This document shows positions 9,201-18,062 of a stretch of DNA of 64,000 bases, one piece after another. This stretch comes from Gp13-AA77 sp035946575 (GTDB taxonomy: Bacteria > Acidobacteriota > Terriglobia > UBA7540): the NCBI GenBank assembly GCA_035946575.1, contig DASYZG010000024.1, forward strand, positions 62,001-126,000, read 5' to 3'. The translations under genes and the position numbers were made by a program. The notes under the pieces are model-generated. The model did not search any database. It worked only from the letters and a program-made list of their open reading frames with translations, and was not told the origin of the DNA. How positions within the stretch are numbered: the stretch's first letter is position 1; the number at the start of each line of letters is the position of its first letter.

Positions 9201-9932
9201 CTGCCAAGCGGCACCAATAGAACCTTCCGCGTCGATCTTGACGGCAAGTTTTTGTCAAACGATCACCACGTGAGGATTGTCACCAGCCTGTGCGTTTATT
9301 GGGATCGAATCTTCCTGACGCTCGGCGATCGGCGGCTGACCGATCCGTTTGGCGTCGGGGGATTCACCGCCTCCGAGCAAGGAGCAGAAGGTTCGCGCGC
9401 GAATCCGCTTCAGGCGCGCTTTTTCGAACTGCCTCTCAGTTCCGCGGATTTACACTACCGTGGCTTCTCGCGGCCCGTCGTTGATCCGCGCCACCTGCAC
9501 CCGGATGACTTCGACTACACGCGAAAACTCGCCCGCGCGCCGTGGAATCCCTTCGCGGGGCGCTACACGCGATACGGCGGTGTGGAGGATCTGGTGAGCG
9601 CGGCGGATGACAGGCTGGTCGTGATGGCGGCCGGGGATGAATTGACCCTGAGGTTCGATGCGGCGAAGTTGCCGCCGATCCGTCCGGAATGGCGGCGCGA
9701 CTACTTCCTCTACGCGCGGGGCTATGCGAAGGACGGCGAGCCCAATACCGCGTACTTCCGCACCAGCGACCCGCTGCCCTTTTACCGCATGTCGAACTAC
9801 CCGTACGCGGCCGGCGAGCGCGCGAGCACTCCGGCAGTACGGGAATATTTGAACGATTATGAGACTCGTCCGGGCTATCAGCTGATTCCGGCACTGGCCC
9901 CGCCTCAGCCAAACTACAAAGGTCAGAGATAA
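6279..9932 (+). CDS. Large TPR-FG-GAP-ASPIC/UnbV fusion protein
   Basis: A 1217-residue protein with a signal-anchor-like hydrophobic segment (about residues 18-32), TPR repeats (about 45-240, for example LGKAYYEQGKYDDAVEQFEK), then an FG-GAP propeller from about residue 315 with loops DYDGDGHLD, DYDNSGHPS, DSDSDGFLD, DFNDDGYAD and DLNHDGNFD. An ASPIC/UnbV-like element, DVIRVTWPN, sits near residue 730. The last 450 residues are a separate, tryptophan- and tyrosine-rich region (YAWNGRRYVF near 770) that I cannot assign. TPR plus propeller suggests an extracytoplasmic scaffold, but function is unknown. It is not in an obvious operon: MFS lies divergent upstream and a TonB receptor converges downstream. 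It shares its propeller type with the gene at 186-2120. Confidence 0.88.
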   Translation: MHSQVKPLNSRRKLSAGALLLAVAGFLTLIVDHAARSTPAATREGSGDHLAAAGAVSPVDVQRFRNLGKAYYEQGKYDDAVEQFEKVVGAGDAFATDHLDLGLALLQDNQLNQALAELTTARQMDAKLLAVHYNLGVLYKRELRYPDAEAEFRHVTGSDPRDPAAWFNLGTVCFAEKKLPEALDAFERVTTMGFGRGQNFYVAATFHVFTILTRLRRPEDAQKYLKINQQFRDKVPSISIQYPALEAGRYGAIIVPPAALAASAIGATPPTLVDIASRLGLTISRQPKPPKATLIKAGEYSLSFARQSILPQFPASVAIGDYDGDGHLDMYIVRPAGRNQLLHNNGKGGFTDVTEKAGVPGDGRGISAVFADYDNSGHPSLLVAGLGGVTVYHNHGDGTFTDVTAKSGLTANPGELDTHIIAFDSDSDGFLDILTTVYTNLSDPPHKAAFRFPDDFGGGATHLYRNNGDTTFSDVTASSGLRSVRGKMRSAVFADFNDDGYADLVFLREDAPPLLYLNQGQDRFENATSAAGPDFEKVSAVDAQVADLNHDGNFDLVLWSPKGYSVLWGKGNARFQPAAFPPPLPLGQSNRFGALGTVADLDGNGFEDLIAFDNAGHLHTVLNQAGQFRQSLEIKLVSASNLAAAPVALIPSSLVNPSRLDLVAAAADDGFHVFEGPPERWAQVTLDGYKSNKAGVGCAVEFKSGDYYEKLLATGNPVRVFTGNVSKLDVIRVTWPNLIVENSIDVAADSTTNVRESERLASSCPFLYAWNGRRYVFLSDIMGVAPIGELAPDGTRIRPNPDQVVRLGTAPRAQNGKLTLQVTSEMRETDYFDELRLAAIDHPASLKVYASEIYSSSPAAPEMYALGEERPLASAVDDRGHNVLHLLREVDGRYPTGFRRDRILGLADPHALILDLGYFPASAHPALWLTGWVFWTDSNASRSLESNRKLSMISPYLQVRDKRGHWVTVIADMGLPSGTNRTFRVDLDGKFLSNDHHVRIVTSLCVYWDRIFLTLGDRRLTDPFGVGGFTASEQGAEGSRANPLQARFFELPLSSADLHYRGFSRPVVDPRHLHPDDFDYTRKLARAPWNPFAGRYTRYGGVEDLVSAADDRLVVMAAGDELTLRFDAAKLPPIRPEWRRDYFLYARGYAKDGEPNTAYFRTSDPLPFYRMSNYPYAAGERASTPAVREYLNDYETRPGYQLIPALAPPQPNYKGQR

Positions 9933-9969
9933 GAAGCAGGTGACAAGAGCTGGTCGCTTAGAGAAGAGG

Positions 9970-12900
9970 CTACCAGTATAGCCTAAGTGCTAACTGCATC
10001 TCGCGGGGCTCGCCCGGGCCGCCGGATGCGAGGCCGGCTTGCGGCTGCAGCGTGTTGAAGATCTGGCCGAAGCTCTGCGCCGCCAGGTCGCGCTGCGGGA
10101 TATCAAAGTTGGCGCGATTCAGAAGGTTGAACATCTCGGCGCGGAACTGGAGGCTCCGCGATTCGCCGAGGCGGAAGTCGCGCAGCAGCGAGAAGTCCCA
10201 GCTTCCCAGTCCCGGCCCGCGCAGGATATTGCGCCCGGCGTTCCCGAAGGTGAAGGTGACGGGGATAGTGAACGCCGAGGGATTGAGCCAGTTCTGCGGC
10301 GTCTTCCGGGAAGGATAGAACGAACTCCCGGTGAGGCTCGGGCGATCCGTATCGTTGTTAGTGCCTGTGATCTGGACCTCGTCCGCGCCGCTGATTCCGC
10401 CGCTGACGAAAGGCGTGAACGCGGGGCCCGACTCCGCGCTGATCACCCCTCCCGCCTGCCAACCCTCGATCAGGTAATTCAAAGTGCGGTTATCCAGTTT
10501 CGACACGGTGGAACCGAAAGGCATCGCCCAGAGGTAAGCTACAGTAAGCCGTTGTGGAAAATCGAAATCCGACACGGCCCACTCCGCGGCGAGATTGTAG
10601 GAATTCTGTGGAAAGTTGGCGTTGCGCGAGTCGCTGAAGGGCCCGGAAGCGTTGTCCATTGACTTCGAATAAGTGTAGGAAGCAAGCAGCGAGAGCCCGC
10701 GCGAGAAGCGGCGCTCGGCCTTGAATTGCAGCGCATTGTAAGTCGAGCTACCGGCAGACTGCGTATAGGAAAATCCGGAGAGATTCGGATACGGCCGCGG
10801 GCAGGCACCCGCGCTGCAGGCCGCCAGGATCGCCTGCTGTTGCGCCGGGGACTCATTCGGGAAGCTGCTCAGGTTCATCGGCTGGTTCGGATCGGTTTCA
10901 GAGACCAGTTGGGTACCGCGCGTGCCTACGTACCCGAGATCAAACAGCCAGGAGGTCCCCAGCTGGCGCTGCAGGTCCAGGCTCCACTCCTGGATGAAAG
11001 CGTTCTGGAAGTTGAGCTGGAACGGGCTGAGCGTGGGGAAGGCCGTACCCACGATCCCGGTGAGCGCCTGCTGGATGACCTGCCCCGATCCTGGAAGGAT
11101 CTGGCCCGTGAGCAACTGCTGCTGCGCGGCGCCGATGTTCCCGGTCTTGATCTGCACAAAGGGAGGGTTATTGGCCTTCTGAAAGTACACGTCGCCAAAA
11201 GTCTGATCGTAGAAAACGCCGTAGCCGCCGCGCACCACGGTGTTCGAGAACGGTTGCCACGCGAAGCCGATGCGCGGAGCAAAGTTATCGCGGTCCGGAT
11301 ACTGCAGCGCCCGGTTGCGGGCCGCGCTCCCCAGATTCAGCGTTCCCACCGGCGAGTATGTCTGGGTGGCCGGATCAAAGGTCTCCAGAGTCGCCGCGCT
11401 CTTTCCTGCCACCATCAAGGCGCCGTTATTGAAGTCGAAGTTTGCAAACTGGTTGTTCTTGTCGCTGACCAACGTCTTGTATTCGTAGCGCAACCCGAGG
11501 TTGAGCGTCAGATTGTGGCGCACACGCCAGTCGTCCTGACCGAAGAAATCATACTCGCCGAAAGATCCCGAAATGTACTCCTGGAACCCGTTGATCCAGT
11601 ACTCCGGAAGCCCGAGCAACGCGTCAGCCACGCTGTTGCCGAGTTTGAGAGTACAGGCAGGCGGAACGCATCCATACTGCTGCTCGAGCCCCTGCTGAAG
11701 CTGGGTTGGAACCTGCCCCAGCCCCCCGGTGATCAGTCCGGTGAAGTCGAATTCCCCGCGGATGATGTTATCCACGGTGAAGTTCCCTCGCTGGACCTGG
11801 CGAAGGTCGGCGCCATAACTCAACGTATGCGTTCCCATAACGTGGGTCAGCGTATCGCCGATCTGGAAAGTGTTGACCGCACCCGTCTCCGGCACGCTCT
11901 CGTCGGCGCCCAGGCTGTCGTAACCCGAGAAGTTAAGATTCGGGACCCCGGTGGCGTTCGGACCGAAGTCATTCAACCCTTGAATCCCCAGGGTCTGGTC
12001 CAGCGGATTGCCGGCATCCTGGTTATTCTCGCGAAGTTGCCAGCGGTTGTACCCGAGCTTGAATTCGTTCATAAGCTTGGGGCTGAAGATGTGAGTCCAG
12101 TCCACGCCACCCATCTGGTATGAATTATGCGCGAATGTCCCGAATCCCGGCAGAGTGGTTGTGCTCTCCGGCACGGTCCCGGTGGGCAGAAACTCCCGGT
12201 CAAAATTGATGTTATACCGCACGAACATGGAATCCTTGTCGCTGAACCGGTGGTCCACGCGGGAGGTGGCGGTGTCATAGCTGACCTGCCGATCCACCAG
12301 GGAGGTGTAATTGGCGGCGCCGCAGGAGGCGCTGGCGACGTTGGGCTTCGGGAACTGATTCGCGAGGGCTTGCCCGACCGGATCCGCAGCCGGCAGCACT
12401 TGATTGATGTTGGTGAAGGGCTGAACGTTTCCCTGGAACAGCGCCAGGGGATTGAGCAGCGCCGTCTGGGTGGGGCAAGTCGGGTTGAGCAGGTCGCCGA
12501 AGTCGCCACTACGCTCTGCAACCGTCGGGACCAGGAAGTTGTCATAGAAATTGCGAAGCTCCCGGGTACCCTCGTAGGCGATGAAGAAGAACGTGCGGTC
12601 ATGCCCGTCATAGACATGCGGCACGATCACCGGGCCGCCGATGGTTCCCCCAAACTGGTTGCGATGAAAGGGAGCAACGGCCGGGTCAAAGAAGTTCCGG
12701 GCGTCGAAAGCCGTGTTGCGAACGTAGTCGTAAGCCGTGCCGTGAAACTCGTTGGTTCCCGACTTGGTAACGATATTGACCTCAGCACCCGCGTGGGCGC
12801 CGAACTTGGCCTCATAAACGCCCGTCTCCATGCGAAATTCCTGCACGGAGTCGATGGGCGGAGCCACGGTGAACTGCCCGACCCCGACGGAGGTGTCGTC

Positions 12901-13500
12901 GAGGCCATCGAGCCAGTACGAGTTCATCGAGTCGCGCATGCCGTTGACGTTAAGGGCGCCGCCGCGGTTGTCAACCCGGGTGCCTTCCGTACCGGGAAAC
13001 ACGCCGGGCACGAGCAGCGCCAGTTCGAGGAAGTTCCGGCCGTTCAAGGGCACCTCAGACACGTCCCGATGGTCGATCGTGGTCCCGACCGAAGACGTCT
13101 GCGTCTCGATTGTCAAGGGCGAAGCCTCGACAGTGACGGTGGCAGTTTGGGTGCCCAGCTTCATCGCAAAATCGAGGCGGAGGTGCTGGTTGACCAGCAG
13201 GGTGACGGGTCCGCGGACCTGTTCCTGGAAGCCCTCTTTCTGTACGGTGACTCGATAGTAGCCGGGCGGCAGGATCGGCAGGGTGTAGGTCCCGTCCGTG
13301 CCGGTAGCCACAGAACGCGTGAATCCTTTTTCCTGGTTCTGAGCCGTCACGGTGGCCCCGGCGATGGAAGCCCCGCTGGGATCCGTCACCGTACCGCTGA
13401 GGCTACCCTCAAAAGTCTGCGCCAGGGCCGAGCCAGTCCCGGCCAGGCAACACCACAGGCAGAGCGCCAGGGAACCGAACCGAACTGAGATTCTCGCCAT
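9970..13500 (-). CDS. Oar-like TonB-dependent receptor with carboxypeptidase-regulatory domain
   Basis: A 1176-residue outer-membrane protein. A signal peptide (residues 1-27, ending ALAQ) is followed by a carboxypeptidase-regulatory-like beta-sandwich (about 30-115, GTVTDPSGASIAGATVTAQN), then a TonB plug (about 130-250, PLNGRNF, NVNGMRDSMNSYWLDG, EFRMETGVYEAKFG) and a long 22-strand barrel ending in an aromatic residue (LRLYW), as outer-membrane barrels do. This architecture is the Oar/SusC-like type greatly expanded in Acidobacteriota; ligands are usually large glycans or peptides but cannot be read from sequence. A second receptor of the same type lies 177 bp upstream on the same strand. 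The two differ widely and are not a recent duplication. Confidence 0.95.
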   Translation of the reverse strand: MARISVRFGSLALCLWCCLAGTGSALAQTFEGSLSGTVTDPSGASIAGATVTAQNQEKGFTRSVATGTDGTYTLPILPPGYYRVTVQKEGFQEQVRGPVTLLVNQHLRLDFAMKLGTQTATVTVEASPLTIETQTSSVGTTIDHRDVSEVPLNGRNFLELALLVPGVFPGTEGTRVDNRGGALNVNGMRDSMNSYWLDGLDDTSVGVGQFTVAPPIDSVQEFRMETGVYEAKFGAHAGAEVNIVTKSGTNEFHGTAYDYVRNTAFDARNFFDPAVAPFHRNQFGGTIGGPVIVPHVYDGHDRTFFFIAYEGTRELRNFYDNFLVPTVAERSGDFGDLLNPTCPTQTALLNPLALFQGNVQPFTNINQVLPAADPVGQALANQFPKPNVASASCGAANYTSLVDRQVSYDTATSRVDHRFSDKDSMFVRYNINFDREFLPTGTVPESTTTLPGFGTFAHNSYQMGGVDWTHIFSPKLMNEFKLGYNRWQLRENNQDAGNPLDQTLGIQGLNDFGPNATGVPNLNFSGYDSLGADESVPETGAVNTFQIGDTLTHVMGTHTLSYGADLRQVQRGNFTVDNIIRGEFDFTGLITGGLGQVPTQLQQGLEQQYGCVPPACTLKLGNSVADALLGLPEYWINGFQEYISGSFGEYDFFGQDDWRVRHNLTLNLGLRYEYKTLVSDKNNQFANFDFNNGALMVAGKSAATLETFDPATQTYSPVGTLNLGSAARNRALQYPDRDNFAPRIGFAWQPFSNTVVRGGYGVFYDQTFGDVYFQKANNPPFVQIKTGNIGAAQQQLLTGQILPGSGQVIQQALTGIVGTAFPTLSPFQLNFQNAFIQEWSLDLQRQLGTSWLFDLGYVGTRGTQLVSETDPNQPMNLSSFPNESPAQQQAILAACSAGACPRPYPNLSGFSYTQSAGSSTYNALQFKAERRFSRGLSLLASYTYSKSMDNASGPFSDSRNANFPQNSYNLAAEWAVSDFDFPQRLTVAYLWAMPFGSTVSKLDNRTLNYLIEGWQAGGVISAESGPAFTPFVSGGISGADEVQITGTNNDTDRPSLTGSSFYPSRKTPQNWLNPSAFTIPVTFTFGNAGRNILRGPGLGSWDFSLLRDFRLGESRSLQFRAEMFNLLNRANFDIPQRDLAAQSFGQIFNTLQPQAGLASGGPGEPREMQLALRLYW

Positions 13501-13677
13501 TCAATCACCGTCCTAATTCGACGCTCGCGCACCGAGGTAGGGTTAGATTCAGCTTCAACCTGGCTCAGTCAGGTTTTTGTTAAACCCCAACGCGAGTGTA
13601 TGAAGCTCGATACGGGGCTGTCAAGGCGAGTTAACAGCAGCACTATCCGGATTTCGATGTATCGGCGGCCCAGGCCG

Positions 13678-16600
13678 CTACCAGACAAAGCGCAGCGCGA
13701 ATTGGATCTCGCGCGGATCGCCGGGCCCGCCGGAGGCTTGCCCTGCAATGGGCTGAACCGTGTTGCCGATCACACCGAAGGTCGTGTCGCCGATGTTTCC
13801 GTCGGGCAACGAAAAATTCGGCTGGTTGAGAAGGTTGAACATCTCCGCCCGGAATTCCAGCTTCTTGGACTCCGCCAGCCGGAAGTCGCGGATCAGGGAG
13901 AAGTCCCAGGTGGCCTCTCCGGGGCCGGTCAGGGTATTGCGGCCGGCATTGCCGTACGTGAACTGCGCCGGAACTGAGAACGCCGACCTCAGTGCCCACT
14001 GATTCACCGTCTGCTGAGCCGGGTAGAGGGGCACCCCGGCCACCACATTCGGACGGTCATTGCCGTCGCCATTCTCGCTGGGATTCCCCGAGACCGTCAC
14101 GGTATAGGGGGCGCCCGACTGGACGAGGGCGATGCCGGCCACCTGCCAGTCTTCAATCAGGAAGTTTGCCGTGGTGTTCTCCAGGTGCGCGAAGGAGCGG
14201 CCCAAGGGCAGACTGTAGACGTAGGCCAGCGAGAAGCGATGCCGGTAGTCGAAGTCGGCTCGTCCTTTCTCCGCAGCGATGTTGTAGGAATTCTCCGGGA
14301 AGTTCGAGTTGGCGTTCGTTCCGAAATAGGTGGAGTTCGTGTCCAGCGCGTTGCCATAGGTGTAAGCAGCGATGATGGCCATGCCGTTCGTGTAGTGGCG
14401 CTCCATCTTCACCTGCAGCGAGTGATAAATCGATTTCCCGGCCGAGTCGGTGTAGGACTGATTCAAGAAATCCGGGTAGGGCCTTGGGCAGGCGACGGTA
14501 CCGCCGGCGACGCAGGCCGCCGGGTTGGAATTGTTCCGCTGGTTCGGATCCCACTCGATCGGCAAATGCAGGCCGCGCGTTCCGACGTAACCGACGTCCA
14601 GCAGCCAGGACCGCCCAAACTGTTGCTGCCAGTCGAGCGACCATTGATAGACGGTCGCGTCCTGAAGATTAACGATGACAGGATTGGAGGTCGGGAACAG
14701 GGCCCCGGCCAGCGACGGCGAGGCAAAGAGGTTCTGAAGAAGCAGACCGGAGGCGAGCGGCAACCCTCCCGCCGCGGGCGGCGTTTGCAGGGCGGTGAAA
14801 ACGGCCGTCTCGTTGTCCAGGAGATTGCCTTCGAGAAGATTGAAGAATGGCGGATTAAAGCTCTTCTGGAAGTACAGCTCGCCAACCATTTGATCGTAAT
14901 ACACTCCGGCTCCGCCGCGGATCACCGTTTTGTTGCTCTTGAAAGGCTGCCAGGCAAAGCCGAAGCGAGGTCCGAAGTTGTTGCGGTCCGGACGCTGCAG
15001 GGCGCGATTCGCCGAGGTGCTGCCGAGATTCAACGTGCCCGAGGGTACGAATGTCCCCACCGGAGCTCCGGCGGCGGTGTTCGCAGCGCCGCTGAAGCAC
15101 TCGAGGGTGGCGGCGCTCGTCCCCGACACCAGCAGGGCGCCCGGACTGCCACAGACGTTCGTGTTGTAGTCGAATCCGGCGAGATGGTTGAACTTGTCCG
15201 TGACGGGCGTGTTGTACTCATAACGCACGCCGTAAGTGACGGTGAGATTCGGCCGCGCCTTCCAGCTGTCCTGGGCAAAGTAATCGTACTCGCTGCCCGT
15301 ACCGGAAATGTACCCCGAGGAACCGTCCACCCACGACGTCGGAATGCCGAAAAGCGCGTCGGCGACGCCGTTGCCGAAACTGCAGGTCGCGGCCGGGCAG
15401 ACCGCCATCAGTTCCCCCTGGACGGGCGCCGGGAGGGCGCCAAGAATGGCGCCGCCCGTCACCTGGCCACTGAAGCCGTAATTGCCCCGCGCCTGAATAT
15501 CCTCGTAGAAATTGCCGCGCCTGATCTGGCGGAACTGGAATCCATAAGCCAGCGAGTGGTTGCCGTGAATCTGGGTCAGGGTGTCGCCATATTCAAAAGT
15601 GTTCACGGCTCCGGCTTGCGGAAAGCTGGTGTCAGAGCCGGGAGAGTCCGGGAAGCCGCCGAAGCCCAGGTTGGGCACGCCGATGTCTCTGGCCGCCGCC
15701 AGCAGGTTCTTCAAGCCCAATTCGGAGGCGATCGGATTGCCCTGGTCCTGGGTGGTCCAGTGATACTGCCAGCGGTTGTAGTCGAGCTTGGCCTCGTTGA
15801 CCAGCGTGGGGGAAAAGGTGTGGGTCCAGTCGATCCCGCCCGCCATGAACCAGTCGTCGCGGAAGGTGCCGTAACCCGGCAGTCCGGTCGGCAGGCCGGA
15901 GGGCGAAAACTCCGAGTCCGTGGTCAGGTTGTAACGCACGAACGCCGAGTCTTTGGACCCCCAACGATGATCGAAGCGTCCGACGTAATCGTTGGTGTAG
16001 ATCTTCTGCTTTACCACCGCGGTATAGTTCTCGCCGCCCGAGCACGGAGCTACAGTCAGGTTCGGGTTCGGGTAGATGTTCACCATGGCCTGACCCACAG
16101 GATCGACCTTGCCGGTGGGGAAAGAGGGCGCGAGATACTGCACGTTATTCCCCGGAATCATCAGCGGCGCCGAAGGATTAAACAGCACCAGCGGATCGAG
16201 CAACACCACGTTGCCGCTCGGACAGGTTCCGCCCAGCGCCTGCGGCAGCAACCCGGAAAAGTCGCCATTGCGCTCAGCGAGATCCGGCACCGAGCCTCGG
16301 CTGTAGAAATCGTGCAGGTTGCGCAGCCCTTCGTAGTTCAAAAAGAAGAAGGTCTTATCCTTGCCGTTGTAGACACTGGGAATTGACAACGGCCCGCCGA
16401 TGCTGAGGCCGAACTGATTGCGGTGAAAGCTGGGCACGGTGGGCTCAAAGTAATTGCGGGCATCGAGCGCGCTGTTGCGGAAGTACTCGTAGACACTCCC
16501 GTGATAATTGTTGGTCCCGGATTTGGTAACGATGTTCACCTGGGCGCCGGCCGAGTTGCCGAACTTGGCGTCATAGACGCCGGTCTCCATGCGGAATTCC

Positions 16601-17256
16601 TGAATAGAATCGAGCGGTGGCGTGGCCGAATAGGTGCCGACAGCGATGGAAGTGTCGCTCATGCCGTCGAGAAGATAGGTGTTCATCGTCTCGCGCATGC
16701 CGTTTACATTGATCGAACCGCCGCGATTGTTGTTCAGCTCGGAACCCTGCGTGCCCGGCACCACGCCCGGCGTAAAGAGCATCGCCTGGAGGAAGCTTCT
16801 TCCGTTGAAGGGAAGCTGGTTGACTTTGGTCTGTTCGATGGTGGTGCCGACGGAGTAGCTCTGCGTATCCAGAACCGGCGGCGCGCCTTCGACCTCGACG
16901 GTGGTGTTCGCCTGGCCCACGTGCAACTGCACGTCCACCTTGGCCTGCTGATCGACGGCGAGGGTAATCGGACCCTCGGTAAACTGGCTGAAGCCCGGCT
17001 TCTCAACGGCGATCCTGTAGCGGCCCGGCGGGAGCAGCGGCAGGGTGTAAGATCCGTCGTGCGAACTGGTCGCCGTGATGGTAAACCCGGTGTCCTGCTC
17101 GGTGGCCGTGACCCTGGCGTCAGGCACCACGGCGCCCGACTGATCGGTCACCAGGCCGGTGAAGCTGCCTTTCGATTGCTGCCCCCGCGCGGGCACGACC
17201 CCGGTCAACAGACTGAGACCCACCACGAGCACTGCTGTCGCATGAAAGCGCCGCAT
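13678..17256 (-). CDS. Oar-like TonB-dependent receptor with carboxypeptidase-regulatory domain
   Basis: A 1192-residue paralogue of the downstream receptor with the same order of parts: signal peptide (residues 1-26, ending ARGQ), carboxypeptidase-regulatory-like domain (GLVTDQSGAVVPDARVTA), plug (PFNGRSFLQAMLFTPGV, NVNGMRETMNTYLLDGMSD) and an outer-membrane barrel ending LRFVW. Both plugs share the EFRMETGVYxAKFG block, so the pair descends from one ancestor, while the extracellular loops differ throughout. It probably imports a different ligand of the same broad kind. No TonB, ExbB/ExbD or SusD-like gene lies nearby. The ATG at 17256 is preceded by GGGGAGGTC, a good ribosome site. Confidence 0.95.
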   Translation of the reverse strand: MRRFHATAVLVVGLSLLTGVVPARGQQSKGSFTGLVTDQSGAVVPDARVTATEQDTGFTITATSSHDGSYTLPLLPPGRYRIAVEKPGFSQFTEGPITLAVDQQAKVDVQLHVGQANTTVEVEGAPPVLDTQSYSVGTTIEQTKVNQLPFNGRSFLQAMLFTPGVVPGTQGSELNNNRGGSINVNGMRETMNTYLLDGMSDTSIAVGTYSATPPLDSIQEFRMETGVYDAKFGNSAGAQVNIVTKSGTNNYHGSVYEYFRNSALDARNYFEPTVPSFHRNQFGLSIGGPLSIPSVYNGKDKTFFFLNYEGLRNLHDFYSRGSVPDLAERNGDFSGLLPQALGGTCPSGNVVLLDPLVLFNPSAPLMIPGNNVQYLAPSFPTGKVDPVGQAMVNIYPNPNLTVAPCSGGENYTAVVKQKIYTNDYVGRFDHRWGSKDSAFVRYNLTTDSEFSPSGLPTGLPGYGTFRDDWFMAGGIDWTHTFSPTLVNEAKLDYNRWQYHWTTQDQGNPIASELGLKNLLAAARDIGVPNLGFGGFPDSPGSDTSFPQAGAVNTFEYGDTLTQIHGNHSLAYGFQFRQIRRGNFYEDIQARGNYGFSGQVTGGAILGALPAPVQGELMAVCPAATCSFGNGVADALFGIPTSWVDGSSGYISGTGSEYDYFAQDSWKARPNLTVTYGVRYEYNTPVTDKFNHLAGFDYNTNVCGSPGALLVSGTSAATLECFSGAANTAAGAPVGTFVPSGTLNLGSTSANRALQRPDRNNFGPRFGFAWQPFKSNKTVIRGGAGVYYDQMVGELYFQKSFNPPFFNLLEGNLLDNETAVFTALQTPPAAGGLPLASGLLLQNLFASPSLAGALFPTSNPVIVNLQDATVYQWSLDWQQQFGRSWLLDVGYVGTRGLHLPIEWDPNQRNNSNPAACVAGGTVACPRPYPDFLNQSYTDSAGKSIYHSLQVKMERHYTNGMAIIAAYTYGNALDTNSTYFGTNANSNFPENSYNIAAEKGRADFDYRHRFSLAYVYSLPLGRSFAHLENTTANFLIEDWQVAGIALVQSGAPYTVTVSGNPSENGDGNDRPNVVAGVPLYPAQQTVNQWALRSAFSVPAQFTYGNAGRNTLTGPGEATWDFSLIRDFRLAESKKLEFRAEMFNLLNQPNFSLPDGNIGDTTFGVIGNTVQPIAGQASGGPGDPREIQFALRFVW

Positions 17257-17412
17257 GGCATGACCTCCCCTCGAGCTTCGGTGCGCGCATGGGCTTTCCC
17301 CCCCGTGCGCTCAGGTTGCCGGGGAGTTTATGTGCGAATCGCAACCCTGTCAAGAGGGTCACAACCGCCCGCCGGTCAACCTGGAATCAGTCGACCACCC
17401 CGGCCTCCGGCC

Positions 17413-17434
17413 ACCCCTCTTCATCCGAGGAGGG
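17413..17434. repeat. 9-bp intergenic hairpin
   Basis: CCCCTCTTC (17413-17421) and GAGGAGGGG (17426-17434) pair over nine positions with one G-T wobble and a 4-nt loop. It lies between the receptor start and the end of dtd. It could end the dtd message, which reads leftward into it, but no T tract follows. It may instead be a dispersed repeat. Confidence 0.45.
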
Positions 17435-17497
17435 GCGAGTAGTCAGGAACCAACTCCGTCCTCGAATCACGAGCAGCCCGTCGGAAACCTCCACTTC

Positions 17498-17950
17498 TCA
17501 CCTCCTGTCGGAATCCAGCAGCAGCGTGACGGGACCATCGTTGACGAGATCAACCTCCATCATGGCCTGGAACTGTCCGGCTTCGACGCGAACGCCCAGC
17601 CCGCGCACCTCGTCGAGGAATCGTTCGTACAGCGGACGCGCCGTTTCCGCCGGCGCCGCGCGATCATAGCTCGGCCGGCGGCCCTTGCGGCACTCGCCGT
17701 AGAGCGTAAATTGCGAAACGCAGAGAACCGCAACATCAGAACCGAGGTCCAGGAGTGATCGGTTCATGCGGCCGTCCGCATCGTCGAAGATGCGTAGATT
17801 CACGACCTTTTCGGCGAGATAGCGCGCGGCCTCGGACGTATCTTCCTTGGCGATGCCCAACAGGACCACCAAACCCCTGCCGATCCTGCCGGCCACGGCG
17901 CCGCCCACACGGACTTCGGCCCGGCTCACGCGTTGAAGAAGGGCACGCAT
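17498..17950 (-). CDS. dtd: D-aminoacyl-tRNA deacylase
   Basis: A 150-residue cytoplasmic enzyme that hydrolyses D-aminoacyl-tRNAs and so keeps D-amino acids and mischarged glycine out of protein synthesis. The family signatures are present: SQFTLYG (about residues 77-83) and the cross-subunit NDGPVT motif (about 138-143), which corresponds to the Gly-cisPro region of Dtd. An upstream ATG at 18007 would add 19 residues. I prefer the ATG at 17950 because the protein then begins MRALLQRVSRAEV, which is the usual Dtd N-terminus, and has the normal length. Confidence 0.95.
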   Translation of the reverse strand: MRALLQRVSRAEVRVGGAVAGRIGRGLVVLLGIAKEDTSEAARYLAEKVVNLRIFDDADGRMNRSLLDLGSDVAVLCVSQFTLYGECRKGRRPSYDRAAPAETARPLYERFLDEVRGLGVRVEAGQFQAMMEVDLVNDGPVTLLLDSDRR

Positions 17951-18062
17951 CCCTGAACCCGGCGGTAGCCCCGCTGCCCGCGCCGCCTCCGCCCGAAGTC
18001 GAGACATTCCCGGTGCGGTGGTGAGGACAAGGCCACTACAGCCGATGGGCTCTCCTTATAGC

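Noticed and set aside
14185..16386. Long plus-strand open frame of 733 codons opposite the second TonB receptor
   Set aside because: It is antisense to a well-supported receptor gene and reflects high GC; it has no motif of its own. The same applies to 10726-12123 and 12127-13488 opposite the first receptor.
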